Source of the DNA: Stakelama marina
GTDB taxonomy: Bacteria > Pseudomonadota > Alphaproteobacteria > Sphingomonadales > Sphingomonadaceae
Assembly: GCF_018122655.1 (NCBI RefSeq)
Contig: NZ_JAGRQC010000002.1
Coordinates: forward strand, 372,001 to 436,000
Length of the DNA stretch: 64,000 nt
Reading direction: 5' to 3'
The translations under genes and the position numbers were made by a program. Shown piece by piece: positions 1-7,744 of the stretch (positions within the stretch are counted from its first letter, which is position 1; each line of letters begins with the position of its first letter). Under the pieces are notes generated by a model. It saw only the letters and a program-made list of their open reading frames with translations, made no database searches and was not told the DNA's origin.

Positions 1-571
1 CTGGGCGTTTTTCGACTTTTCGCTGTTCCCTTCGGCCGCCGATGTGATCGGCGGGCAGTGGCCGCCAAAGGGCGTCGAAGTCCTCAACCCATTCGAATTC
101 CCGCTCCTCAACACCTTCATCCTGCTTTTGTCCGGCACCACGGTGACCTGGGCGCACCATGCGCTGATCCACAACCAGCGCGGCGGCGAGAAGAAGGGCC
201 TGTGGGGCCTGATCGGCGTCGGCGACCGCGACGGGCTGAAAAAGGGGCTGTGGCTGACGATCGTGCTCGGCATCCTGTTCAGCTGCATCCAGGCCTATGA
301 ATACATCCATGCGCCGTTCGCCTTCAAAGGGCTGAACTACGGCGCGTCCTTCTTCATGGCGACGGGATTCCACGGCTTTCACGTCATCATCGGCACGATC
401 TTCCTGATCGTCTGCCTGATCCGCGCCTATCGCGGCGACTTCACCCCGCGCCAGCATTTCGGCTTCGAAGCCGCCGCCTGGTACTGGCATTTCGTCGACG
501 TCGTCTGGCTGTTCCTCTACGTCTCGATCTATGTCTGGGGCGGCTGGGGCGCGCCGGTCCACGGCGGCTGA
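1..571 (+). CDS. ctaE: Cytochrome c oxidase subunit III, C-terminal part (5' end outside window)
   Basis: Core membrane subunit of the aa3-type terminal oxidase. The reading frame is open from base 2, so the gene starts upstream of the window and about 189 C-terminal residues are present. The sequence shows the family's [20 protein letters not shown] segment, the QAYEY motif, an HGFHVIIG helix and the closing [14 protein letters not shown] helix, all hallmarks of subunit III. Several hydrophobic helices are evident. An internal GTG at 44 is not the start, because typical COX3 sequence continues before it. The TGA overlaps the ATG of the next gene by one base, so the cluster COX3-DUF983-SURF1 is translationally coupled, an arrangement common in alphaproteobacterial cox operons. 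Confidence 0.97.
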   Translation, partial: WAFFDFSLFPSAADVIGGQWPPKGVEVLNPFEFPLLNTFILLLSGTTVTWAHHALIHNQRGGEKKGLWGLIGVGDRDGLKKGLWLTIVLGILFSCIQAYEYIHAPFAFKGLNYGASFFMATGFHGFHVIIGTIFLIVCLIRAYRGDFTPRQHFGFEAAAWYWHFVDVVWLFLYVSIYVWGGWGAPVHGG

Positions 572-963
572 TGACCGACAGCGGGCCTGGAACCCCATCC
601 GCGCCCGCACCGGTCGAGGCTGGCCTGAAAGGGCTGTGCCCGCGTTGCGGCGCCCGCACCCTGTTTGCGGGCGTCGTGCGTTTCGCCCCGAAATGCCGCG
701 CATGCGGACTCGATTTCGAACGCTTCAACGTCGGTGACGGCCCCGCCGCCTTCCTGACGCTGGGAATCGGTGCAATCATTACCATTCTGGCGGTGTGGGT
801 CGAACTCGCCTTCGAACCGCCGATCTGGGTACACATCATCCTGTGGGTGCCGCTGACGCTGGCGGGCGTGCTGGGCGCGCTGCGCCTGGCAAAGGGAATG
901 CTCATCACGCTCGAATACCGGAACGCCGCACGCGAAGGCCGGATCACCCCGCCATCCGAATGA
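571..963 (+). CDS. DUF983 family membrane protein
   Basis: A 130-residue protein with an N-terminal zinc-ribbon-like CPRCG...CRACG pair of CxxC motifs (about residues 24-53) followed by two hydrophobic helices (about 62-80 and 86-106). This is the DUF983 architecture. The family has no settled biochemical role, but it regularly sits between COX3 and SURF1 in alphaproteobacteria, which suggests a part in cytochrome oxidase assembly (inference). Its ATG overlaps the ctaE stop, and its TGA overlaps the next ATG as ATGA, so co-translation is likely. Confidence 0.9.
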   Translation: MTDSGPGTPSAPAPVEAGLKGLCPRCGARTLFAGVVRFAPKCRACGLDFERFNVGDGPAAFLTLGIGAIITILAVWVELAFEPPIWVHIILWVPLTLAGVLGALRLAKGMLITLEYRNAAREGRITPPSE

Positions 964-1586
964 AGCGCGTCCCGATCCTTGCCACCGTGATCGTCGCCAT
1001 CGCCGCCGCGGCGATGGTTTCGCTTGGTGTCTGGCAGCTCCACCGCAAGGAGTGGAAGGAAGCGCTGCTCGCCCGTTACGCCGCGAACGAACACAGACCG
1101 GCAATCGCGTTCCCACGCTTTCCCGATGATTCGGTGCTGTTCCGCAAGGCGTCGGGCTTTTGCCTCAAGCCGGTCAAATTCCAGATGGAGGGCGCCGGAC
1201 GCAACGGGTTCCGGGTCGTGGCGCTCTGCCGCACCGGCGCCGAAGGGCCTGGGATGTATGTGCAACTTGGCGTGACACACGATCCGCACAAGCAGATTAC
1301 GTGGAAGGGCGGCGATGTGTCGGGCTATATCAGCCACGCCCCCGACCACCGCGCGCTCATCGAGGGTATTTTCGACCAGCGCCCCAAACCACTGATGCTG
1401 ATCGCCGACACGCCGCCCGACGGGCTTGCCGCGAATCCGCCGCCCGATCTGAGCGCGGTGCCCAACAATCACCTGTCCTATGCCGTGCAATGGTTCATCT
1501 TCGCAGGGCTGGCGGTGCTGATCTATGCGCTTGCGCTGTTCCGGCGAAACGCCTCTGCGCTTGCCGACCGCGGCGACCACCGCTAA
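960..1586 (+). CDS. SURF1 family cytochrome oxidase biogenesis protein
   Basis: A 208-residue protein with one transmembrane helix at each end (about 4-22 and 178-197) and a periplasmic domain between them, which is the SURF1/Shy1 topology. The GVWQLHRKEWKE segment after the first helix is the family signature. SURF1 proteins help assemble the haem a centres of subunit I. The reading frame is open further upstream, but the ATG at 960 overlaps the DUF983 stop (ATGA), begins directly with the membrane anchor and gives the normal domain layout. The protein is at the short end for the family. Confidence 0.9.
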   Translation: MKRVPILATVIVAIAAAAMVSLGVWQLHRKEWKEALLARYAANEHRPAIAFPRFPDDSVLFRKASGFCLKPVKFQMEGAGRNGFRVVALCRTGAEGPGMYVQLGVTHDPHKQITWKGGDVSGYISHAPDHRALIEGIFDQRPKPLMLIADTPPDGLAANPPPDLSAVPNNHLSYAVQWFIFAGLAVLIYALALFRRNASALADRGDHR

Positions 1587-1598
1587 CGCATCTCGCCG

Positions 1599-3002
1599 AT
1601 GCGCTATATCAGTACGCGGGGGAGCGCGCCGGTTCTCGATTTCGAGCAGGTGACGCTGGCGGGACTGGCTGCCGATGGCGGCCTGTATGTGCCCGAGGCA
1701 TGGCCACGCTTTTCGACCGAAGACATCGCCGGCATGGCCGGGCTGTCCTATGTCGAAACCGCGGTCCGGGTAATGACGCCGTTCGTCGGCGACAGCCTGA
1801 GCGAAGACGAACTGCGCCGGCTGTGCGAACAGGCCTATCAGGGGCGTTTCGCGCATGCCGCGGTAACGCCGCTCGTCCAGCTCGACCACCGCAACTGGCT
1901 GCTTGAGCTGTTCCACGGACCGACACTGGCGTTCAAGGACGTGGCGCTGCAATTGCTCGGACTGCTGTTCGAGCGGTTCCTGACCGGGTCGAAGGACCAT
2001 CTGACCGTGGTCGGTGCGACATCGGGCGATACCGGGTCGGCCGCGATCGACGCGCTGGCGGGGCGCGAGGGCGTCGACATCTTCATGCTCCACCCCAGGG
2101 GCCGGGTGTCCGACGTGCAGCGGCGGCAGATGACGACGGTGCTGGCGCCGAATGTCCACAACATCGCGATCGACGGCAATTTCGACCAGGCGCAGGCGCT
2201 GGTGAAAGCGATGTTCAACGATCCCGGCTTCTCGCGCAAATATGCGCTGTCGGCGGTCAATTCGATCAACTGGGCGCGGCTGATGGCCCAGATCGTCTAT
2301 TATTTCTACGCCGCGGTCCGCCTCGGCGCGCCGGAGCGCGAGATCGCCTTTTCGGTGCCGACGGGTAATTTCGGCGACGTGTTCGCTGGCTATGTCGCGG
2401 CGCAGATGGGGCTGCCCGTCGCCAAGCTGATCGTCGCCACCAACATCAACGACATCCTCCACCGCGCGCTGTCGAGCGGCGACTATTCGGTGGGCGAGGT
2501 CACGCCGACCGCGGCACCGTCGATGGACATCCAGGTCAGTTCGAATTTCGAACGGCTGCTGTTCGACCTTGGCGGACGCGACGGGAATGCGCTGTTGGCG
2601 CAGATGAAAGCGTTCGAATCGGAGCGGAAGCTGCAACTGACCAACGCGCAGCGCGAGGGCGCGGCCGGGCTGTTCACCAGTTGCCGTATCGAGCCCGAGG
2701 CGATGGCACAGACGCTTGCCTGGGCGCATGGCGAAGCCGGTCAGATCATCGATCCGCACACCGCGATCGGGCTGGCGGCGGCGCGGACGGTCGAACTCGA
2801 TTCGAACATACCGGTGGTGACGCTGGCAACCGCGCATCCGGCGAAGTTCGGCGACGCCGTCGAGCGTGCGACGGGCGTTCGTCCTGCCCTGCCCGCGCGC
2901 GTCGGCGACCTGTTCGACCGCGAGGAGCGTTACGACGTCGTCCATGCGACCTTTGACGACGTGACCGCGCATATCGCCGATCTGGCCACGCCGCGGTCGT
3001 GA
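1599..3002 (+). CDS. thrC: Threonine synthase
   Basis: Converts O-phosphohomoserine to threonine with pyridoxal phosphate. The 467-residue length fits the longer class of threonine synthase found in proteobacteria. The N-terminus MRYISTRG...GLAADGGLYVPE is the family opening. The PLP lysine lies in GPTLAFKDVALQL (K113), with the phosphate-binding GATSGDTGSAA loop and the SVPTGNFGDVFAGY segment further on. The gene begins 12 bases after the SURF1 stop, and its TGA overlaps the GTG start of the methyltransferase gene (GTGA), so the cox tail, thrC and the methyltransferase may form one transcript. Confidence 0.96.
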   Translation: MRYISTRGSAPVLDFEQVTLAGLAADGGLYVPEAWPRFSTEDIAGMAGLSYVETAVRVMTPFVGDSLSEDELRRLCEQAYQGRFAHAAVTPLVQLDHRNWLLELFHGPTLAFKDVALQLLGLLFERFLTGSKDHLTVVGATSGDTGSAAIDALAGREGVDIFMLHPRGRVSDVQRRQMTTVLAPNVHNIAIDGNFDQAQALVKAMFNDPGFSRKYALSAVNSINWARLMAQIVYYFYAAVRLGAPEREIAFSVPTGNFGDVFAGYVAAQMGLPVAKLIVATNINDILHRALSSGDYSVGEVTPTAAPSMDIQVSSNFERLLFDLGGRDGNALLAQMKAFESERKLQLTNAQREGAAGLFTSCRIEPEAMAQTLAWAHGEAGQIIDPHTAIGLAAARTVELDSNIPVVTLATAHPAKFGDAVERATGVRPALPARVGDLFDREERYDVVHATFDDVTAHIADLATPRS

Positions 3003-3868
3003 AGCTCGTCCAGCTCATCGGTGAGCCCTGGGACGATTACGGGCTGGTGGATTCGGGCGGCGGGCGCAAGCTCGAACGCTATGGCGACTATCGCTTCATC
3101 CGGCCCGAACCGCAGGCGATGTGGGCGCCGGCGAGCACCGACTGGGACGCGCATGGAGAGTTCGTACCCGGTTCCGACGAGGATGGCGGCGGGCGCTGGC
3201 AGTTCGACAAGCCGACGCCGCAAGAGGGCTGGCCGCTTGCCTGGGACGGCGTGAAGTTCACCGCGCAGACGACGCCGTTCCGTCACCTGGGCTTCTTTCC
3301 CGACATGGCGCCGGTGTGGAGCTGGATGCGCGAGCAGGTCGCCGATCTAGACGCGCCCAAGGTCATGAACCTGTTCGGCTATACCGGCGTCGGCACGCTG
3401 GCGATGGCGGCGCGCGGGGCAGAGATGGTGCATGTCGATGCGTCGAAGAAATCGGTCGAGGCGGCGCGCGCCAATGCCGCGCTGTCGGCGCTCGAAGACG
3501 CGCCGATTCGCTGGCTGGTCGACGATGCGGTGAAGTTCACCGCGCGCGAGGTGCGGCGCGAGCGGCGCTATGACGGGATCCTGCTCGACCCGCCCAAATA
3601 TGGGCGCGGCCCCGGCAAGGAGATCTGGCAGCTCGAACAGGGATTGCCCGGCCTGATCGCCGATTGCCGCAAGCTGCTCGACAAGGATTCGCGGTTCCTG
3701 TTCCTGACCGTCTATGCCGTTCGGATGTCGGCGCTGGCGATCGGCGAGCTGGTGCGCCAGGAATTCGCCGACCTTGGCGGCACCGTCGAGGCGGGCGAAC
3801 TCGGCGTGCGCGAAGAGGCGCGCGGGCTGACGCTGCCGACGGCGATCTTTGCGCGCTGGTCGCGCTAA
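2999..3868 (+). CDS. Class I SAM-dependent methyltransferase (RlmI/RlmK-like)
   Basis: A 289-residue protein with a Rossmann methyltransferase fold in its second half. SAM-binding motif I is FGYTGVGTLAMAARGAEMVH (about residues 122-141), followed by the acidic strand HVDASKKSVE. The catalytic DPPKYGRG motif is near residues 198-205. DPPK-type motifs and the general layout resemble 23S rRNA cytosine methyltransferases of the RlmI group, although the N-terminal part is not a recognisable PUA domain, so the RNA target is not certain. The GTG start is chosen because it overlaps the thrC stop (GTGA) and the N-terminus KLVQLIGEPWDDYGL is typical of alphaproteobacterial relatives. Confidence 0.82.
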   Translation: MKLVQLIGEPWDDYGLVDSGGGRKLERYGDYRFIRPEPQAMWAPASTDWDAHGEFVPGSDEDGGGRWQFDKPTPQEGWPLAWDGVKFTAQTTPFRHLGFFPDMAPVWSWMREQVADLDAPKVMNLFGYTGVGTLAMAARGAEMVHVDASKKSVEAARANAALSALEDAPIRWLVDDAVKFTAREVRRERRYDGILLDPPKYGRGPGKEIWQLEQGLPGLIADCRKLLDKDSRFLFLTVYAVRMSALAIGELVRQEFADLGGTVEAGELGVREEARGLTLPTAIFARWSR

Positions 3869-4020
3869 GTTCACAATATTCGCGTTGATGCTTCGCGAAA
3901 GTTGCGCGCTCGCGCAGGGTTGTTGCGGGCGTGGAAAACGAATGCGCTGACGGGGTCAAAGAGCCGGACGCGGTGTAGCCGGATCGGGTGCGTGTAGGAA
4001 AATGATATTCCGTCCCGTCA

Positions 4021-4038
4021 CTCCTGCGCGGGCAGGAG
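4021..4038 (-). terminator. Hairpin between convergent genes, ccmB 3' side
   Basis: CTCCTGC-GCGG-GCAGGAG forms a perfect 7-bp stem a few bases beyond the ccmB stop. It lies in the short gap between the convergent methyltransferase and ccmB genes. The same stem recurs just before the enoyl-CoA hydratase start near 17.4 kb, so this is also a member of a dispersed repeat family. There is no clear T-run, so termination is inferred from position and stem strength only. Confidence 0.45.
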
Positions 4039-4042
4039 CGCG

Positions 4043-4684
4043 TTACGTTCTTGCGAGGCGCATGGCGGCGGCGGCGACGAAGGGGCTGCCCGCCAGCAGG
4101 AGGAGGCTGACCGCGCCGAGCAGTTTGAACGCTCCTACCCCGCCGTCGATCGCGCCGGCGCCGAAGATGAGGAGCGGCACGGCGAGCGGGAGCATGACGA
4201 GGCCGGCGACCGCTCCTGCCCCGCGCAACCCTGCCGTCAGTGCCGCGGTGGCGACGCCCAGTGCGGCGAGGCCGGGGGTGCCGATCAGCAGGCCGATCTC
4301 GACGCGCACGAGGATGTTTCCGGGCAGATTGAGCAAGCCCGCCGCAATGACGCTCGCGACCATCAGCGCGGGCGCGAAACCGAGCCAGTGGCCGACGATC
4401 TTCGCGGCGGCCACGCTCGCCTCGGCAATGCCGCGCACCGCGAACTGATCGATCATGCCGTTTTCGAGGTCGGGCGCTATCAGCCGCTCGACCGGCAGGA
4501 GCGCGGCGAGCAGCGCCGCCGTCCACACCACGCCACCGCCGACGCGCGCGAGCAGCTTCGCATCGGGGCCGATGGCAAAGGGAAACAGGATCGCGACGAG
4601 CAGGAAGAAGGCGAGCGGCATCACCAGCCCGCCGCTGCTCCATGCGCGCCGAAGCTCGCGCGCGACAAGGGCAGTGAACCTCAT
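4043..4684 (-). CDS. ccmB: Haem exporter permease CcmB
   Basis: Membrane subunit of the CcmAB ABC complex used in system I cytochrome c maturation, which releases holo-CcmE. The protein is 213 residues, close to the usual ~220, with about six hydrophobic helices. Family marks are the N-terminal LVARELRRAWSSGG, the PERLIAPDLENGMIDQ-like segment after helix 2 (here PVERLIAPDLENGMIDQF) and PLAVPLLIFGAGA in a late helix. Its ATG overlaps the ccmA stop (ATGA), so the two subunits are translationally coupled. The remaining ccm genes are not in the window. Confidence 0.95.
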   Translation of the reverse strand: MRFTALVARELRRAWSSGGLVMPLAFFLLVAILFPFAIGPDAKLLARVGGGVVWTAALLAALLPVERLIAPDLENGMIDQFAVRGIAEASVAAAKIVGHWLGFAPALMVASVIAAGLLNLPGNILVRVEIGLLIGTPGLAALGVATAALTAGLRGAGAVAGLVMLPLAVPLLIFGAGAIDGGVGAFKLLGAVSLLLLAGSPFVAAAAMRLART

Positions 4685-5271
4685 CTTGCCGCCCCAAGCA
4701 CGATCGGCTTCGCTTCGGGCAGGGCAATCGGCAGATGCGTGGCGAGCAGCACCGCCCCGCCCTGTTCACGGTGGCGCGCAATGACGCTTTCGAGAACCGC
4801 CACCGAGGTGGTATCAAGACCGTTGCCGGGTTCATCGAGCAGCCACAGCGCCGCGCCGCCCGCGATCACGCGCGCCAGCGCGACGCGGCGGCGCTGTCCG
4901 GTCGAGAGCAGGCGAACGGGCACGGCCGAGAGGTGATCGAGGCCGACGATTTCGAGCGCTTCGGCAACGCGGTCGCCCGCAACCCCGTCGATCCGTGCCC
5001 AGAAACCGAGCGCCCGCGCAATGGTCAGTTCGGGATCGAGCGCGGGCGCCTCTGCCGCCATCAATGCGCGCCGTGCGCTTGCTGCGACATTTCCCGCCGT
5101 GGGTGGAAGCAGCCCGGCGGCGATGCGGATCAGGCTCGACTTGCCCGCGCCGTTGGGCCCGGTCGCGAGCGCCGCCTCGCCGGGGGCGAGGTCGAGGACG
5201 AGCCCTTCGAACAGAGTCCGGCCGCCGCGCACGCAATCGACGCCGCGCAGGTGAAGCAGCGCGTCCGTCAC
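4681..5271 (-). CDS. ccmA: Haem exporter ATP-binding protein CcmA
   Basis: ATPase of the CcmAB complex for cytochrome c biogenesis. The 196-residue size is normal for CcmA. Walker A is GPNGAGKSS, the ABC signature is LSTGQRRR, Walker B is LWLLDEP and the switch His is in LATHLP. The frame is open well upstream of this start. The GTG at 5271 was chosen because it overlaps the stop of the preceding metallopeptidase gene (GTGA) and places VTDALLHLRGVDCVRGGRTL at the N-terminus, as in CcmA relatives. Confidence 0.94.
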   Translation of the reverse strand: MTDALLHLRGVDCVRGGRTLFEGLVLDLAPGEAALATGPNGAGKSSLIRIAAGLLPPTAGNVAASARRALMAAEAPALDPELTIARALGFWARIDGVAGDRVAEALEIVGLDHLSAVPVRLLSTGQRRRVALARVIAGGAALWLLDEPGNGLDTTSVAVLESVIARHREQGGAVLLATHLPIALPEAKPIVLGAAR

Positions 5272-5687
5272 CCGGCGGCGTCTTCGAGCGCGTGCATATC
5301 GTCGTCCGACAGCCCGAAATGATGGCCGACCTCGTGCACCACGACATGCGTGATGAGCTTTTCGAAATCGACGCGCGTCTGCTGCCATTCGGCGATCAGC
5401 GGCTGGCGATAAAGGTGAATCTCGTCGGGATTGGGCGCGACGTCGAACGAGGATTTTTCGCCGATCGGCAGTCCGCGATACAGGCCGGTAAGCTGATAGG
5501 GATCGGTCATGCCGAAATGGGCGAGCGTTTCGTCGTCGGCAAATTCCTCCACCACCATCACGATGTCGCTGAGATAGCGCGCAAACGGCGCCGGAATACG
5601 GCGCAGCGCGTCCCAGGCCAGCCGCTCTATCGCGGCGGCGTCGGGCCCATTCAGCAAAGGTGCTTGCTCGCGCATCGGCGAATGCAT
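5268..5687 (-). CDS. Zincin-like metallopeptidase (DUF1025 type)
   Basis: A 139-residue cytoplasmic protein with the zinc-binding HEVGHHFGLSDDDMHALE motif near its C-terminus. This is the minimal metallopeptidase family (zincin_1/DUF1025) common in alphaproteobacteria and actinobacteria. HExxH is complete, so metal binding is expected, but the substrate of the family is unknown. It is the first gene of a three-gene unit with ccmA and ccmB and overlaps ccmA by four bases. Whether it has a role in cytochrome c maturation is only an inference from this coupling. Confidence 0.88.
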   Translation of the reverse strand: MHSPMREQAPLLNGPDAAAIERLAWDALRRIPAPFARYLSDIVMVVEEFADDETLAHFGMTDPYQLTGLYRGLPIGEKSSFDVAPNPDEIHLYRQPLIAEWQQTRVDFEKLITHVVVHEVGHHFGLSDDDMHALEDAAG

Positions 5688-5719
5688 AGGCCGGGCGGGC
5701 AGGATGCAGCAAGGAGGCG

Positions 5720-6013
5720 ATGCAAGTGGAAGCTCTTAGCCAGGCCGAACGCGAAGACGCGCTCGACGGCCTTCCCGACTGGGATTACGAGGACGGCCGC
5801 GACGCGATCACGCGCACCTTCACCTTCGACGATTTCAACCAGGCGTTCGGATTCATGACGCAGGTCGCGCTGCTCGCCGAGAAGGCGAACCACCATCCCG
5901 AATGGTCGAACGTCTATAACCGCGTCGAGATATTGCTGACGACGCACGACGCCGGCGGCCTGTCGTCGCGCGATGTCGAGATGGCGCAGGCGATCGACGC
6001 GCTGGTGGAGTAA
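5720..6013 (+). CDS. phhB: 4a-hydroxytetrahydrobiopterin dehydratase (pterin-4a-carbinolamine dehydratase)
   Basis: A 97-residue protein with the full active-site signature [18 protein letters not shown], followed by [17 protein letters not shown]. The His pair and the later His and Asp are the catalytic residues of the family. It recycles the pterin cofactor of aromatic amino acid hydroxylases, and some relatives act as moonlighting regulators. No phenylalanine hydroxylase is nearby. The gene stands alone between divergently and convergently placed neighbours. Confidence 0.95.
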   Translation: MQVEALSQAEREDALDGLPDWDYEDGRDAITRTFTFDDFNQAFGFMTQVALLAEKANHHPEWSNVYNRVEILLTTHDAGGLSSRDVEMAQAIDALVE

Positions 6014-6054
6014 GGGGTTCGGCGGCGCGTGCAGTGCGGGCGTCGTTCCATGGA

Positions 6055-6108
6055 CCCCGGATCAAGTCCGGCATGACGCCTATCACACCCCGTCACCCCG
6101 GATGACGG
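6055..6108. repeat. Sphingomonad-type intergenic palindromic repeat
   Basis: Two small inverted repeats stand side by side: CCGGATCAAGTCCGG (6057-6071) and CGTCA-N7-TGACG (6091-6107). They fill the gap between the convergent phhB and SDR genes. The phrase GGATCAAGTCCGG followed by TGACG is a frequent intergenic motif of sphingomonad genomes (general knowledge, not checked here). It may also act as a transcription terminator. Confidence 0.55.
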
Positions 6109-6894
6109 TCACAAGCCCCGGCGCATTTGTTTGCGGATCGAGCCGGGCATCCAGCGGGCGGCGAATTTCAGGCGGCGGGCGGTCTTGCCTACAACGGTGT
6201 GCACGGCGTCGCCATGCACCGCTTCCCACGCCTTGTCCGCGACCTCTTCCAGCGGGGTGAATTCGAGACCTGCCGCCTTCACGCGCTCGCGGACATTTTC
6301 GTTCGATCCGGTGACGGTCTGGTCGAGCAGCGGCGTGTCGATGAAGCTGGGCATCAGCGAGCGGACCTTGATTCCGGCCTCGCGCCATTCGCCGTCGAGC
6401 GCTTCGGTCAGCCCGCGCACCGCGAATTTGGTCGCCGAGTAGATCGCCGCGCCGCTGGTGCCATAGAGTCCCGCCGCCGAGGAGGTGTTGAGCAGGCACG
6501 AACCCGGCGTCTTCTCGAGATACTGATAGCCGATCCGCGCACCGAGCACGACGCCGGTGAAGTTGATCGCGATGATCCGTTCGATATCGTCGATCCCGGT
6601 TTCGCAAAGCGGACCGCCGAGCGCGATGCCGGCATTGTTGAACAGCACGTCGAGGCGCCCGCCGCTCGCTTCGACGAACGCCGCGAGTTCTTCTTCCCAC
6701 GCGGCGACGTCGCGCACGTCCATGACATGCGCGGTGGCACAGCCTTCGGGAAGCAGCGCCTTCGTTTCCTCGATCGCCTTGGCATGGACATCGGCGAGAC
6801 CGACGCGCCACCCCTGATCGGCGAAGCGCTGCGCCACCGCGCGCCCGATCCCCGAACCGCCGCCGGTGATGAAAATCGCCTTTGTATCGGTCAT
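6109..6894 (-). CDS. Short-chain dehydrogenase/reductase (SDR)
   Basis: A 261-residue classical SDR. It has the NAD(P)-binding GGGSGIG turn at residues 9-15, the NNAG motif in the middle and the catalytic YSATK (YxxxK) with the preceding Ser segment LNTSSAAG. The substrate cannot be read from sequence. The ATG at 6894 is preferred over an upstream in-frame start because a purine-rich GGAGAGGG sits just before it. It is transcribed divergently from the ABC transporter pair that follows. Confidence 0.88.
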   Translation of the reverse strand: MTDTKAIFITGGGSGIGRAVAQRFADQGWRVGLADVHAKAIEETKALLPEGCATAHVMDVRDVAAWEEELAAFVEASGGRLDVLFNNAGIALGGPLCETGIDDIERIIAINFTGVVLGARIGYQYLEKTPGSCLLNTSSAAGLYGTSGAAIYSATKFAVRGLTEALDGEWREAGIKVRSLMPSFIDTPLLDQTVTGSNENVRERVKAAGLEFTPLEEVADKAWEAVHGDAVHTVVGKTARRLKFAARWMPGSIRKQMRRGL

Positions 6895-6958
6895 GTCGCC
6901 CCCTCTCCCTGTTCGCATTCTTTGACGTGGGGGCGATCATCCCCCATGAAAGGTTGCA

Positions 6959-7744
6959 ATGCCAGACCAATCGCGACCCGCCGGGCCATCCGTCACGCTG
7001 ACATCGCTGACCAAGCGTTATCCGGGCGGCACCGTTGCCGTCGACAACATCTCGCTGGAAATCGCCGGCGGGCAGTTCGTCGCGCTGGTCGGCGCGTCGG
7101 GATCGGGAAAATCGACGCTGCTGAAGATGATAAACCGGCTGATCGCGCCAACCGAGGGCAGCATTTCGATCGGCAACGAAACCGTCGATGCGCTGCCCGA
7201 TTATCAGCTTCGGCGACGGATCGGATACGTATTCCAGAATATCGGGCTGTTTCCGCACCTGACGGTCGGCGAGAATGTCGCGATCGGGATGCGGCTGCGC
7301 GGCGAGAAGCAGAATGACGAGCGTATCGCCGAACTGCTCGACCTGGTCGATCTGCCGCGCGACGTCGCCAAGCGCCAGCCGAGCGCGCTGTCGGGCGGCC
7401 AGCGGCAGCGCGTCGGCTTCGCCCGCGCGCTCGCGACCGAACCAAAGCTGATGTTGATGGACGAACCGTTCGGTGCGCTCGATCCAGTGACTCGCGACGC
7501 GCTGGTCAAGGAATATCGCGCGTTGCACGAGCGGCTGGGGCTGACCACGATCATGGTCACGCACGACATGGCCGAGGCGCTGCTGCTCGCCGACCGGGTG
7601 CTGGTGATGAAAAGCGGAAACATCATGGCCGATGCGACGCCGCACGGGATGCTGACCGGCGAAGGCGGAGAGGCCGCCGACGAGCTGGTCGCCGTGCCGC
7701 GCGAACAGGCGCACCGGATGGCAGAGATCGAGGAACGGGCATGA
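6959..7744 (+). CDS. ABC transporter ATP-binding protein, osmoprotectant (OpuA/ProV-like) type
   Basis: A 261-residue ATPase with Walker A GASGSGKST, Q-loop VFQNIGLFPHLTV, signature LSGGQRQR, Walker B LMLMDEP and switch VTHDMAEALLLAD. The IGLFPHLT stretch and MINRL after Walker A are characteristic of the glycine betaine/choline/proline uptake branch. It lacks the C-terminal tandem CBS domains of ProV/OpuAA, so it is the short form. Its stop overlaps the start of the permease/binding-protein fusion (ATGA), so the two genes together make a complete importer. Confidence 0.92.
   Translation: MPDQSRPAGPSVTLTSLTKRYPGGTVAVDNISLEIAGGQFVALVGASGSGKSTLLKMINRLIAPTEGSISIGNETVDALPDYQLRRRIGYVFQNIGLFPHLTVGENVAIGMRLRGEKQNDERIAELLDLVDLPRDVAKRQPSALSGGQRQRVGFARALATEPKLMLMDEPFGALDPVTRDALVKEYRALHERLGLTTIMVTHDMAEALLLADRVLVMKSGNIMADATPHGMLTGEGGEAADELVAVPREQAHRMAEIEERA

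Noticed and set aside
441..2972. 843-codon open frame on the - strand opposite DUF983, SURF1 and thrC
   Set aside because: It is an antisense shadow typical of GC-rich coding DNA. The + strand genes are clearly recognised, and the translated product is Arg/His/Asp-rich with no family resemblance.
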